A DNA stretch of 64,000 bases, from contig OU862907.1 of the NCBI GenBank assembly GCA_917880885.1, positions 71,357,072 through 71,421,071 on the forward strand, read 5' to 3'. The first letter of the stretch is position 1. Every line of letters begins with the position of its first letter. Positions 11,205 to 22,033 of the stretch are shown piece by piece. Below the pieces are notes generated by a model. It was given only the letters and a program-made list of their open reading frames with translations. It was not told where the DNA came from and did not search any database. This DNA is from Limnephilus marmoratus (Eukaryota; Arthropoda; Insecta; Trichoptera; Limnephilidae). The position numbers and the translations under genes are program-made.

Positions 11205-12037
11205 GCTTATTGAACAACTTGCGCACCTATTCTGGAAAAAAACCTTTTTCTTGTTCCGACTGCAACTATTCGTGTTCTCGAAAAGGTAATTTAAATCGTC
11301 ATATGTTGACTCATAGTGGAATAAAACCTTATTCTTGTGCCGACTGCAAATATTCATGTTCTCAAAAAGAACATTTAAAAAATCATATGTTCAGTCACAG
11401 TGGGACTAAACCTTTTTCATGTCCTGACTGCAACTATTCGTGTTCTCGAAAGGGTCAATTAAAAAGTCATATGTGCAGACACCATGGGACAAAACCTTTT
11501 TCTTGTCCCGATTGCAACTATTCGAGTTCTCAAAAGGGTGATTTAAAAATTCATATGTTCACTCACAGTGGAACAAAACCTTTTTCATGTCTCGACTGCA
11601 ATTATTCATGTTCTCAAAAGGGTCAATTAAAAAGTCATATGTTCACTCACAGTGGAATGAAACCCTTTTTTTGTGCCGACTGCAACTATTCATGTTCTCG
11701 AAAGGGTCAATTAAAAAGTCATATGTGCAGACACCATGGGATAAAACCTTTTTCATGCCCTGACTGCAACTATTCATCTTCTAAAAAGGGTGATTTAAAA
11801 ATTCATATGTTCACTCACAGTAGAACAAAACCTTTTTCATGTCCCGACTGTAACTATTCATGTTCTCGAAAGGTTTATTTAAAAAGTCATATGTTTACTC
11901 ACAGTGGAACAAATCCTTTTTCATGTCCTGACTGCAACTATTCGTGTTCTCGAAAGGATCAATTAAAAATTCATATGTTCAGTCACAGTAGAACAAAACC
12001 TTTTTCATGTCCCGACTGCAACTATTCATGTTCTTAA
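11205..12037 (+). CDS. Zinc-finger gene A, exon 3 up to the nonsense codon
   Basis: Finger exon with acceptor CTTTTTCAG/GC, in phase with exon 2. It encodes GLLNNLRTYSGKKPFSC and then nine complete C2H2 fingers plus the start of a tenth. Each is 28 residues of the form C-x2-C-x12-H-x3-H joined by HSGTKPFSC-type linkers; the usual Phe of the finger core is replaced by Cys (CNYSC). Helix position -1 is nearly always Arg and position 6 mostly Ser, Ile or Asn, while position 3 varies. The frame ends at TAA 12035-12037, where other repeats read CAA (Gln), a C-to-T nonsense change. With exons 1 and 2 the predicted product is about 376 residues, nuclear and DNA-binding. It may be expressed in short form or be a recent pseudogene. 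Confidence 0.75.
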
Positions 12038-13149
12038 AAGGGTTATTTAAAAAGACATATGTTCAGTCACAGTGGGATAAAACCTTTTTCATGTCCCGAC
12101 TGCAAATATTCATGTTCTCAAAAGGCTAATCTTAAAAGTCATATGTTCAGTCATAGTGGGATAAAACCTTTTTCATGTCCCGACTGCAACTATTCGTGTT
12201 CTCGAAAGGATAAATTAAAAATTCATATGTTCAGTCACAGTGGAACAAAACCTTATTCTTGTCCCGACTGCAACTATTCATGTTCTCGAAAGAGTGATTT
12301 AAAAAGTCATATGTTTACTCACAGTGGAACAAAACCTTTTTCTTGTCCCGACTGCAACTATTCATGTTCTCGAAAGAGTGATTTAAAAAGTCATTTGTTT
12401 ACTCACAGTGGAACAAAACCTTTTTCTTGTGCCGACTGCAACTATTCATGTTCTCGAAAGAGTGTTTTAAAAAGTCATATGTTCACTCATAGTGGAACAA
12501 AACCTTTTTCATGTCCCGACTGCAACTATTCATGTTCTCGAAAGAGTGATTTAAAAAGTCATATGTTTACTCACAGTGGAACAAAACCTTTTTCTTGTCC
12601 CGACTGCAACTATTCATGTTCTCGAAAGAGTGATTTAAAAAGTCATTTGTTTACTCACAGTGGAACAAAACCTTTTTCTTGTGCCGACTGCAACTATTCA
12701 TGTTCTCGAAAGAGTTATTTAAAAAGTCATATGTTCACTCATAGTGGAACAAAACCTTTTTCATGTCCCGACTGCAACTATTCATGTTCTCGAAAGAGTG
12801 ATTTAAAAAGTCATATGTTTACTCCCAGTGGAACAAAACCTTTTTCTTGTGCTGACTGCAACTATTCATGTTCACAAAAGTAATCGTTAAAGCTTCACAT
12901 GTTGACTCACAGTGGGAAAAACCTTTTTCTTTTTTCCGAAGTAAGTATTTTTGTTCTCAAAAGCGTAATTTAAAAAGTCATATATTGACTCACAGTGGAA
13001 CAAAACCTTTTTAATGTCCCAACTGCAACTGTTCATTTTCTGAAAAAGGCGATTCACAGCGGTGTAAACTTTTTTTCATTTTTAGACTGCAAATATCAAT
13101 TTTCTAAGGAAAATGTAAAGAGCCACTTGCGGACTCATTCACATAAGTG
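12038..13149 (+). pseudogene. Zinc-finger gene A, decayed 3' end
   Basis: In-frame continuation of the finger array beyond the stop at 12035: about nine more complete fingers to 12885. One of them has lost its last His (MFTPSG). Then come a second stop (TAA 12881-12883), frame changes, a TCA-to-TAA change near 13011 and increasingly degraded fingers. The last recognisable piece reads SKENVKSHLRTHSHK and a stop at about 13147-13149, which is likely the ancestral C-terminus because gene B keeps a matching segment near 29410. Fingers from about 12285 to 12790 form a three-finger (252-base) higher-order unit present twice, a sign of recent unequal exchange. Confidence 0.75.
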
Positions 13150-13198
13150 ACTTTCTCTAAACTCTGGAATTTGTTCCTTTTTTTACATTTACTACTCA

Positions 13199-13860
13199 TT
13201 TTGGGAGGCAGTTATGGGACCGCCAACCTCGGTAATCATTATTTTGGAAAACCTTACACATTTACCATAGGTGGTACGAAGACGTTCACTACGTTTTGTG
13301 ACTTAGCAGGGGTGCCGGATTCATTGAGTGGGGTATTACTGTCTTGGTGGCGAATACTTTTGCTTACCTAGTTCGTTGCGGGTCGGATATGAGAGACTGG
13401 TTGAGGGAGACCTAATCTTGACCTGTCCAGCCAGATTCTATCGACGCATCGCCTCGGTCCGTTGTTGAAGGGTTAGATTCGTACATCCGTTACTTTTGGA
13501 CACACTGACCTAAGTTTCCTACCCACTCCTCGTATCTTATTCCTTCCCAGAAAATCCTCATTCCTTACCTCGAAATGAAAACCAAGTCTTGTCTTCTTCA
13601 ACGGAAGCAATCTTCCGAACAGGCCATCCATTGATTTGCTTGGTGTAACTCTAAGTGACCAGCTCAGATATGGCGGCTCCATCTAGACTCGTTCTTGTGT
13701 TCAATAGCTCGGCTATGGCACGATTTTTCGGCCCTTGTGTTTCCTCCTTCCTTCAACATTGGTTTTTTCAAGGCCAATTTTCATTCCTTCCTCACCGCAT
13801 CTCAGATGACATAGACCCTGAGGGAAATTATCTATCTCCTGTGTGGAGTTAATGTAAATA
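13199..13860 (+). repeat. Family A dispersed repeat, split copy
   Basis: Starts TTTGGGAGGCAGTTATGGG, runs through GTGACTTAGCAGGGGTGCC and GAGACTGGTTGAGGGAGACC, and ends AGATGACATAGACCCTGAGG...GTGGAGTTAATGTAAA. About 165 bases of LINE-derived RT thumb sequence (13575-13740, CTTGGTGTAACTCTAAGTGA, reading LLGVTLSDQLR) sit in the middle. The join CATTTACTACTCATTTTGGGAGG is identical in position to the copy downstream of gene B (29345), so this insertion predates the gene duplication. Confidence 0.7.
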
Positions 13861-13869
13861 TATATAATA

Positions 13870-13975
13870 TCTGTATTCCCCCTGAAAGTATAAACTATCA
13901 TTACTCGATGAATGAATTAAATTTATTGAAGAATTATATAAGTATTAATATTTATATTTTAAATTGTAAATAATA
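13870..13975 (+). repeat. Segment shared with 27333-27425 (opposite strand)
   Basis: Starts GTATTCCCCCTGAAAG and continues through ACTCGATGAATGAATTAAAT. The reverse complement of 27425-27333 gives the same start and a diverged version of the same continuation. It may belong to the inverted duplication that produced genes A and B, or to another dispersed element. Confidence 0.5.
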
Positions 13976-14016
13976 ATAATAATAACAAAAAATAATAAAA
14001 ATAAAAAAAATGCAAA

Positions 14017-14590
14017 AATCAGTAATTTTAAATACACGTAGGATTACAAAAGATTTTTTAAATATTTATATTGAGGGATCAGTAGGATTTATAGGTTCAA
14101 TTAGAAATGCCACAGAGCCGAACCCTCTGATATGAAAATATCTGGAGTTGGTGAATTATATTCCCATTTGGTCTCTAGTAGGTTGACATGTTGTTCTTGT
14201 ATTGTTTTGTATTTATAATACTTATATAGTGCAGTTGCATAGCGTGGATTGACTGGATGATCATTTGGGGAAGTGTGTGAAAGGGTTTAGTTTTTCCTTT
14301 AAGGAAAATTGAACCCGGACATTTAAATCTGTTGTGAATAACCAAATTAATTTATCTTTCAGTCCCATTCTAAATATTTTTCCAATTAACCGCTCTGTTC
14401 TTTCTGGAAATCCCCCAATTACCCCTACCCATTTGCCTTCCTCCCACTCAAACACCTAAAATTTGTATATCTGTCAACATTCTGTATCACAGTTTAGTTA
14501 TAATTTTCTCCTGACGAAGGAAGGGTGTTTCCGAAACCGGTATAGTGTGTATAAAATAAAAGTGGTCTACAACAAATCAATATGTGTTCT
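14017..14590 (+). mobile_element. R4/Dong LINE, 5'-truncated 3' end (copy 2)
   Basis: The first 270 bases are nearly identical to 46284-46560 of the large R4/Dong element: the last codons of its ORF (TKDFLNIYIEGSVGFIGS, stop TGA near 14134) and its 3' UTR. It then continues beyond the point where the large copy is interrupted, so it supplies the missing 3' UTR: TTTAAGGAAAATTGAACCCGG, then ACGAAGGAAGGGTGTTTCCG and AAACCGGTATAGTG, ending about 14590. Confidence 0.75.
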
Positions 14591-14778
14591 TTATTGTAAA
14601 AATATATAAATTTGTAATTACTAGCCCAATATGAACTTTGCTCAAATAAAATCTTCATATTATTTCGAAAACCATTTTTATTTTATTTTAAATGCACATT
14701 TATAGTTATACATATAACCAATAATTAAAATACATTATATACTATTACTTTTAAGTGTATCTAGTACATTTTATTCTC

Positions 14779-15345
14779 ATGTTCCCTTTGTAACTTCTCC
14801 TGCTTACGCGAGTTAACGTTAGCACTGCACTTGTGCACACATACTAGAGAAAAATCTGTATCATGTACCTTTGTAACTATTTCTGTTCTCAAACAAGAAA
14901 TTTAAACAAGCACTTGCGTACCCATTCTGGAATAAAACCATATTCATGTCCCTACTGCAGTTATTTATGTTCAGAAAAAAATTCTTTATTATCTCATGCT
15001 TACCCATACTGGATTCTTCACATACTTATTCATATTCTAATTGCAACTATTGATGTTCCAAAATAGGAAATTTAAAACGGCACATGCGTACTCATTCTGC
15101 GGAAAAATCTTTTTAATGTTCTAAAACAAAATTTTAAAACTTTTCTCATATTGTAAAAGGGTAAATCTAAAACATCAACTGTTTACCAAAATAGGAGAAA
15201 ACCTTATTCATGTTCCAACTTTAGTTATTCATTTTCTCTAAACTGAACTTTCATACCTCACATGCTTTCCCATACTGGACAAAACCTAATTTATTTTCTG
15301 AATTGAACTATTCGTGTTTGAAAAACATAAACGTTGCATTCTTAT
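14779..15345 (+). pseudogene. Decayed C2H2 finger array (third locus)
   Basis: Degenerate fingers on the + strand: CSLCNFSCLRELTLALHLCT, then (shifted frame) CNYFCSQTRNLNKHLRTHSG and CPYCSYLCSEKNSLLSHAY, then CNY-stop-CSKIGNLKRHMRTHS and further unreadable repeats to about 15345. Cys and His spacings match genes A and B, but helix residues and linkers (HSGIKPYSC) differ and stops and shifts are frequent. It is older than the arrays of A and B. It could be a separate paralog or the remains of a larger cluster; no acidic exons were recognised nearby. Confidence 0.65.
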
Positions 15346-15922
15346 TTATATTAGAGAAAAAAAACAAGGTTTTTATTTTTATAATATGTATTTATTTATT
15401 ATGAGTACCATAGAAGCGTCCCAACTGCTACCAGCTAGTCAGACTTTGGTATACCCAATACTTGGTATTTGTTGTGAGGCTTAAGGTTCTGGAGAGGGAA
15501 GAGGAATGCGGGAATGTTCCTGACTACTCAGATTCGGTAACCAAACACGGCTTAAAAAACACGAAGCTATTTCCAGCGAAGTTTCTTTCCGAATGGTGGT
15601 GTTTCACCAGTGCCATACTGGTGGACTCTTCCTCTCTAGAAAGTGCCGTAAATATACCTTCTATATTTTTGATTAATTTAAATCAATGAATATTGTCACA
15701 TGTTTTGTATTTACCTATAATGTTCGTTATTTCTATTGGTTTCAATTTGGTAGACATGTATGGTTACCACTGATTGATTACTTTCTTGTAATTCAATTTC
15801 CCAATAAAGCTGATTTCAAAGTTACCTAATTTTAGTAAAATACCCCATGATTTAATCCCATAATATTACAATATTCATTCCGCTGACCCAGCTTCCCAAA
15901 AGTATTAAAAGAGCAAACAATC
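15346..15922. other. Unassigned spacer
   Basis: No gene was recognised. The open stretch at 15462-15689 (+) has no known motif and starts on an alternative codon; it is treated as non-coding. The rest is AT-rich. Confidence 0.4.
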
Positions 15923-15923
15923 A

Positions 15924-16233
15924 ATTTGGGAGGCGGGTATGGGTACAATAACTTTCATTTTACATCATAATTTAATAATGTCGGCTTCACGGGGTGGCTC
16001 CATCTTATTGCACAAAATTCAATAAGATTAACTTAAATTAATAAAAACAATACTTAGGTTTTGATGAAATAAATGAAGGCGGCAATGAAAAAACAGTAAT
16101 AAGTAATGCATTTTTAATCAGTTACGTGTACAAGCTTCAATATGGGGGTACCGCCATCCCGGGAACTTAGTACATTTATTGGATAACCAACACCTCTGCA
16201 TTGGTCACCCCAAGTGGTTCGCTACGTTTGGTG
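15924..16233 (+). repeat. Family A repeat, copy split by a small insertion
   Basis: TTTGGGAGGCGGGTATGGGTAC at about 15924-15947 is the family A start. The next part of the consensus (GGTACCGCCATCCCGGGAAC...TTGGATAACCAACACCTCTG...GGTTCGCTACGTTTGGTG) resumes at about 16141 after 195 unrelated bases. TATGGGTAC / TATGGGGGTAC at the two edges looks like a target duplication. The right end abuts the integrase-coding end of the Pao element, so this repeat or a rearrangement at it removed the rest of that element. Confidence 0.6.
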
Positions 16234-17451
16234 ATCGTGCGCAGGTCCAGCATGCAATAGTTGACGATGAAAATGATTGATAATTAATTTAGTAAACTGG
16301 TGATTGGAAGGTAAAACTACAGGATGTTTTTGACTACAGGTAAGGTTTGCATTTGATAGACGTCCGCCAACGCGAAGTACGTTTTCAGCGTCTAAAAATG
16401 GATTGAGTGAGAGAAGTTTACTAGTTGACAAAAGACATTTTGGTTTTGACTGTAATGCTTTTATATCTGATGCGAAGCATTGCCCTTGAACTATTTTAAT
16501 AAGCGTTGTCATTGCAGTATTGAGTTCAAGTAGGGTTAGTGCGTTTGTTTGAGATTCAAACTTGCGGAGAGAATTTGTTTTGAAACGATTACAATAAGCT
16601 ACTACTCTTTGCAATTTGTGTAAAGTAGAATAACGATCAAATATATCAGTGTCATGTACTTGCGTTATTAACGCTTGAGTAGTGTTTTTTTGTTCCGGAA
16701 GTTTTGGTGAATCTGTGATAACAGTAGTTGGCCAATGTGTTTCATCTTGAGATAGCCACAAAGGACCATTCCACCAGAGGTTGCAAGATGCGAGATCATT
16801 TGGAGACACTCCTCTAGATATGAGATCAGCGGGGTTTTGTTTGGTCGAAATATGTCTCCATTGTCCCTGCGAGGTTTTATCCTGAATCTCAGACACGCGG
16901 TTGGCGACAAAGGTTTTCCAACGTGCGGGCGATGCGGCGATCCATGCGAGAGTTATTGTAGAATCGCACCAGTAAGTTGAGGATCCTTGAAATGCCAGTG
17001 AGTCTGTTACTTTCTTCATGAGTTGTGATAATAACAGCGCTCCCGACAGTTCTAACCTGGGTAAGGAGATGGTTTTGAGAGGTGCTACTCTTGAGCGTGC
17101 GCATAGCAATCTGCAGATCCAGATACCATTCTCAAGAGTTCGCACGTAGATGCATGCTCCGTATGCGCGTTCCGAAGCATCGCAGAATCCGTGTAATTCT
17201 GAATGTTCTTTAATAGTAGGTACATGTCTAGGTACCGAGAGTAGATTAATATCTTTCAACTGATGTTGAAAGTTGAGCCATGAGTGTTGAATATGACTTG
17301 GAACGTCGGAGTCCCAGTCAATTTTTAATTGCCATAGATCCTGAATAAACAATTTTGCAGTGATGTTTATTGGAGCAATGAGACCTAAAGGGTCAAATAG
17401 TTTTGCTATTTGTGACAAGAGATTTCTTTTTGTAATAGAGTAGAATTCCAA
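16222..17451 (-). pseudogene. Pao pol: RNase H and integrase N-terminus
   Basis: Follows the RT part in a shifted frame. It begins with SQIAKLFDPLGLIAPINI, the typical Pao connection after RT. RNase H is marked by GFCDASERAYGACIYVR and RLELSGALLL, then KQNPADLISRGVSP. The integrase-like zinc-binding segment follows with LRVGGRLSNANL, HPVVLPSNHQFTKLI and HFHRQLLHAG. It stops at HDHQT where a family A repeat starts, so the integrase catalytic core is missing. Confidence 0.8.
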
Positions 17452-18470
17452 CTCAGACCAAGTGTTTTGGAAGTTTCGGATTTTCCCAGTAACGTCGAAT
17501 CGACAGACTGATTGAGGGAAGTTTCATCCGAGATGAGATTAGCGTCAGTGGATTTCCATTTTCGTAGATTCATACAGGCAGATTTTAATATAGAATTTAT
17601 ACTATACTTGAGTTTTAGCGTTGTCTCAAAATCATTACTTCCTGTGAGGAGATCGTCTACATAGAAGTCATGCATGATGCGCTGACTTGCGTCTGGCGAA
17701 GATTCTTGGGTATCCAGAGCAAGTTGCCGTAGACATCTTCTCGCTAAGTACGGAGCTGATGCCGTGCCGTATGAAGAAGGGTTTGACCAAACAATTCTTT
17801 GCAAATCACGATGTTTAGAGGTTATTAAGATCTGACGGTACATTTTTTCTATGTCCGCAGATATTACATATCTGTAAGTTCTGAAACGTAGAATTATTGA
17901 GAGTAGATCATCTTGAATGGTCGGTCCAACCATAAGAATGTCATTTAGAGAGAGAGCTGAGGATGTTTTCGGAGATCCATCAAACACGGCCCTTAGTTTT
18001 GTGGTTTCACTGGATTCACGTAGAATAGAATGGTGAGGTAAGTAGAAATGATGATTAGTGGATGCATTGTTGTCGTTAATAGATATTTCAGACATGTGGT
18101 TTAGTTGAATATATTCATTCATAAAGTCAGAATATTGCAATTGTAAGGGTGGTGATTTTGAGAGTTTCCGTTCAACGGAGTGCCATCGTTTTGTAGCTGT
18201 GTTGAGTGACGAACCCAAGTCTTGTGGGTTTCCTTTGAGCGAAAGCTCCACGACAAATCTACCATCTTCATTTCTGGAATATCTATCTATGAAGTGTGAT
18301 TCGGCAGCCTTTTCTTCCAAAGACTGAAGTGGATGAGAAAGGTTTTCTTCCAAATGCCAGAATTTAGTCATGAGATCATGCACGGCATTGTTGTCTTTAA
18401 TGGAAAATAATGAAATACCTTTGTCAGCTGGTGTATCGGTGTGTGTAATTACCCAGCCGAAAGCGGTTTG
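17406..18470 (-). pseudogene. Pao pol: reverse transcriptase
   Basis: Reverse transcriptase of the Pao type in the same frame as the upstream gag-protease, separated from it only by the stop at 18473-18471. It shows KLRAVFDGSPKTS, LNDILMVGPTIQDDLL, YVISADIEKMYRQI (motif A), YGTASAPYLA (motif B) and MHDFYVDDLLTG (motif C, catalytic Asp pair). About a dozen residues normally lying between the NPSS and YGTASAP blocks are missing, indicating a small internal deletion. Near 17440 the frame shifts and the chain continues in the ORF ending at 16222. Confidence 0.8.
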
Positions 18471-19265
18471 TTAAAGTTGCGTTCCAAGTACATTTGTTCG
18501 CTTGCGTTCTAGGCAACTCCAGAACATGTCGCAGCCAAGAAGGATGTCGACTGATGCAGGTTGATGATAGGTTGGGTCTGCTAGCTTCATATGTGATGGA
18601 AGCGTAGCTGCGGCCTTGCTGGTGATCTTGTGCGCTGGAATGTTTGGAGTAATTTCATTTAAACAAATGCAAGATAAATTTTTTACAAAACGTTTGTTAA
18701 TTCTAGAAGCAATGGTAATATTAGTTTTGAAATTACTGTTAAATGAAGCACCGGTTATTCCAGTAATTGAACTGTTAGACTTTGTTAGCTGAACGCCTAA
18801 CTGCGTAGCTAATTTTTTAGTGATGAAATTAGACTGACTCCCTTGGTCCAACAAGGCTCGAGCTTGAATAAAATGTCCTTGCGCATTCTTCACATTGAGG
18901 ACGACAGTAGATAGTAATGCATGAGATTCATTTGCCATGGATGTAGCGGAGATGATGGGACTTTGTTCAGATTCACTTTGAACTTCCTTGTGACACAGAG
19001 TGTGATGTTTTTTGTTGCAAATTTTGCAAAGTGTTTTGCTTTGACATTGTTCGTAAGCATGACCTTGTCCTAGACAGTTGTAACACAAATGTAAACTCTT
19101 AACCGTGTTTATTTTATCTTGAACAGTCATTTTTTGAAACTTAGGGTACTGATACATACTATGATTTCCAGAACAAATCTTACAACAATAATTTTGAGAT
19201 GTTACAAACGTTAAATTTGGTTTTTTGCTATTATTGTTATCAGATTTATGAGATGGTACAGATGA
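18471..19265 (-). pseudogene. Pao gag C-terminus and protease
   Basis: Zinc-knuckle region CYNCLGQGHAYEQC followed by a second CKIC...H...C knuckle, then the aspartic protease with LLDQGSQSNFI (D-x-G-S catalytic motif), ATQLGVQL and SSITGITG. It ends at a TAA stop (18473-18471). The frame would read on into pol (QTAFGWVITHTD), so this is a nonsense change or a leaky stop. Its 5' side continues into gag across the RTE insertion at 19266-19606. Confidence 0.8.
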
Positions 19266-19606
19266 TTATTATTATGGCGTATCAGATACAACCAGGAGCT
19301 ATACGATCTTTACGAGGACCCTAATATCTCCAAGGAAATTCAAACTGGAAGACTCAGGTGGGCTGGACATATCCAGAGAATGAGCGAAGGAGATATTCGA
19401 AAGCGAATTATGGATGGTGCACCTAGGGGTCAGAGAAGAGTTGGAAGACCAAAGCTTCGATGGCTGGATGGAGTGGTGAAGGATGCAAGCACCATCGGCA
19501 TCCGAAACTGGCGCAACGCAGCACAACACCGACAGTCATGGAGGCAGGCTCTGCTGGAGGCCAAGACCCGACCTGGGTTGTAGAGCCACAGATGATGATG
19601 ATGATG
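19266..19606 (+). mobile_element. RTE-like LINE, 5'-truncated tail
   Basis: Encodes the conserved RTE-type C-terminus: QELYDLYEDPNISKEIQTG, LRWAGHIQRMSEGDIRKRI and RRVGRPKLRWLDGVVKD, stop TAG near 19581. It ends in a (GAT)n tail, as RTE elements do. ACAGATGA is directly repeated at 19258-19265 and 19607-19614, so this is a target-primed insertion with an 8-base target duplication. Only the last 290 coding bases were copied. It interrupts the gag gene of the Pao element. Confidence 0.8.
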
Positions 19607-19614
19607 ACAGATGA

Positions 19615-19740
19615 CTTTGGAATAAATTGAAGCATATGAGATTTATCCGTTAAAAACTTTATAAATGTATCCATGGAATGTACATGAGAATTTGGTTCTG
19701 GAATAGGAATTCTTTCCCATTCGCGAGCTGTTGTAAAAAT
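19615..19740 (-). pseudogene. Pao gag, middle fragment
   Basis: Short stretch of gag left between two insertions. On the - strand it reads TAREWERIPIPEPNSH and SHMLQFIPKSS, the usual Pao gag segment that joins the N-terminal part (22034-22787) to the zinc-knuckle part (below 19265). Confidence 0.7.
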
Positions 19741-19743
19741 TTT

Positions 19744-22033
19744 AGTGGCGGTGGCGTAGCGTGGGGGGGGCGGGGGGGGCGGCCCGCCCCGGGCGGCACT
19801 TTTAAGGGGGGCGGCAAATTTCCACAATAAGTAATAACATTATCTTGGAAAAATTTAAACCATTTCAAATAATTATTTGAACATGTTCTACGATCCTTTC
19901 GTTTACGAATTAAACTCTTCTTTTAATCTTTAATTCATTAAAAATATAAATAACTATATTTTTTTAAGCTGCAAATTTCGCAATTCGTAGGAAAACCGTA
20001 CGCATATTATGAGATACTAATTAAAATACTAATTAAAGCTGATAACTCGCAAACAGATTCACTCTTAATTAAAACCAGATTTGTGTTCAGAATGTATTAA
20101 CGAATGAATTTCAGTTGTGTTTTCATCTGCTGATACATTTCGAAAGAGACCATTATTTTATTCGAAGTGCAGTTATAAAATTCTAGTGGTAGACCATGTA
20201 TGTGCTGCCAGAATCAAAGAGAAACCATTTTAATTTTCTGAGTGTAGTTTTAATTCGGCAAATACAGATTAAATTTAACCCGTCTAATCACAGGAGACGA
20301 AAATTATCCCACACATTTAATTTAAAAAAAAAATTGTGAAATTATGTCCCACACATTTAGTTTTAAATAAATTTGTGATTGCGAAAAAAAGTTAAGATAC
20401 AGTTTTACAACATTTTTTTAAGAAAAGGAATCTGTATTTAAAATTTTAAGTTTATTCTATTTTAGGAACTTCAATTAGAATAATTGCAGGCGTGTATTTT
20501 TGAGCCAATTCACATTTCCAATATGAAAATTTTAATGTTTAGAAACAATAATGTTCTAATAAGCACGTCGGAAAAATTACTCTACCTAGATTTTAGAACA
20601 GTTTTGTTTTAATAAAAAGGAACATTGCATGGGAAGAACCGGAAATTTTGTGCGCAAACATTGACAGGCAAAAGTTTATAGATATTTTTTTCTTATTATT
20701 CGAAGGGTTAAACCAGTTTTCAGGATGTAAAATTCTATTTGAGAATTCATCTGCTGATACAATTCAAAGGAAAACATTATCTTATTCGAAGTTCAGTTAT
20801 TAAATTCTAGTTGCAGACTCTGTATGTGCTGCCAGAATCAAAGAAAAACCATAATCGTGTTCTGAGTGTACTTTTAATTCGCCGCATACAGGCTTAATTC
20901 AAACCAAATTTTGTGTTGAGAAGTTAAATTTCCAGTTGTGGATTCATTTGTTGACACATTTTGAAGGAAAACATCCTCTTATTCGAAGTTCAGTTACGAT
21001 ATTCTATTTTCAGACTATGTATGTGCTGCCAGAATCAAAGAAAAACCATTTTCATGTTCTGAGTGTAGTTTTAATTCACCGCATACAAACTGGTTTTGTG
21101 TTCAGAATACAACGATAAATTAAATAACGAGTTGCAGATTCATCCTGCATCAAGTGAAGCTTTACATTTGAGTTTGGGGAATCAATCAACTTTGGAGTAG
21201 AATTTATAACATGATTTTCGTTGAAAGATTACTCATCAAATGTGATTATTTAAAAAATCCGGCTCGTATATAAATAGGTCGTAATAAAAAAATAGGATTG
21301 ACATATACAATCCCTCCCCCCCACTGCTTGCAGTACCCAAATAAGGGGGCGGCGAAATTTTCCTCCGCCCCGGCGTTCTGATTGTAGTTTTAATTCACCA
21401 CATACAGATTTAACTAAAACCCGTTTTGTGTTCAGAATGTAATGCAGGCAGAATCAAAGAAAAACCCTGTTAATGTTTTGAGTGTAGTTTTAATTCACCG
21501 CGTACAGATTTAATTAGAACCAGTTTTATGTTCAGAATGTAATTGCCGGCAGAATTAAAGAAAAACCATTTTCATGTTCTGAGTGTAGCCTTAATTCACC
21601 ACATACAGATGTCATTAAAACCAGTTATGAGTTCAGAATATAAGTGCCGCTAGAATCAAGGAAAAACCATTTTTATTGGCTGGGTGTAGTTTTGATAAAC
21701 CGCATATTTATTTTAATTTAAAGCAGTTTTGTGTTATCAATATATCAATAAGTTGCTGATTCATAGTATACCGAGTGAAGCCTTAAATTTGAGTTGCATT
21801 CCATACGTATGCGTGATGAAGATGCGAAATTCTATTACAGGTATACCATTCTCGAAGCGTGCTCGGCACATAGGATTATAAAAATCGGCATAAAAAAAAA
21901 TATATATATCTACCCCCCCCCCCCCCGGTCAGCGCTTGAATATCTGCGGAAAAAGTACCTGTAGAAGTTAGGGGGGGGGGGGCGGCAAAATTTTCCTCCG
22001 CCCCGGGCGGCCGAAACCCACGCTACGCCACTG
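19744..22033. mobile_element. Non-autonomous DNA transposon with a fossil finger array
   Basis: Inserted in Pao gag. The outer ends are inverted GGCGTAGCGTGGG repeats followed by G/C-rich runs (GCCCCGGGCGGC). The right edge is CACTG/TGTAAAAT and the left flank TGTAAAAAT, an approximate 8-base duplication as in hAT elements. The interior carries six or more diverged copies of a two-part unit. One half matches AGAAAAACCATTTTCATG and TTCTGAGTGTAGTTTTAATT (reads EKPFSCSECSFNSPHTD); the other reads IHLLTHFEGKHPL (20936-20998). Together they are degraded C2H2 fingers and linkers. A segment with an internal copy of the right end (21340-21375) repeats at 21750-22000. No transposase is visible. Confidence 0.65.
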
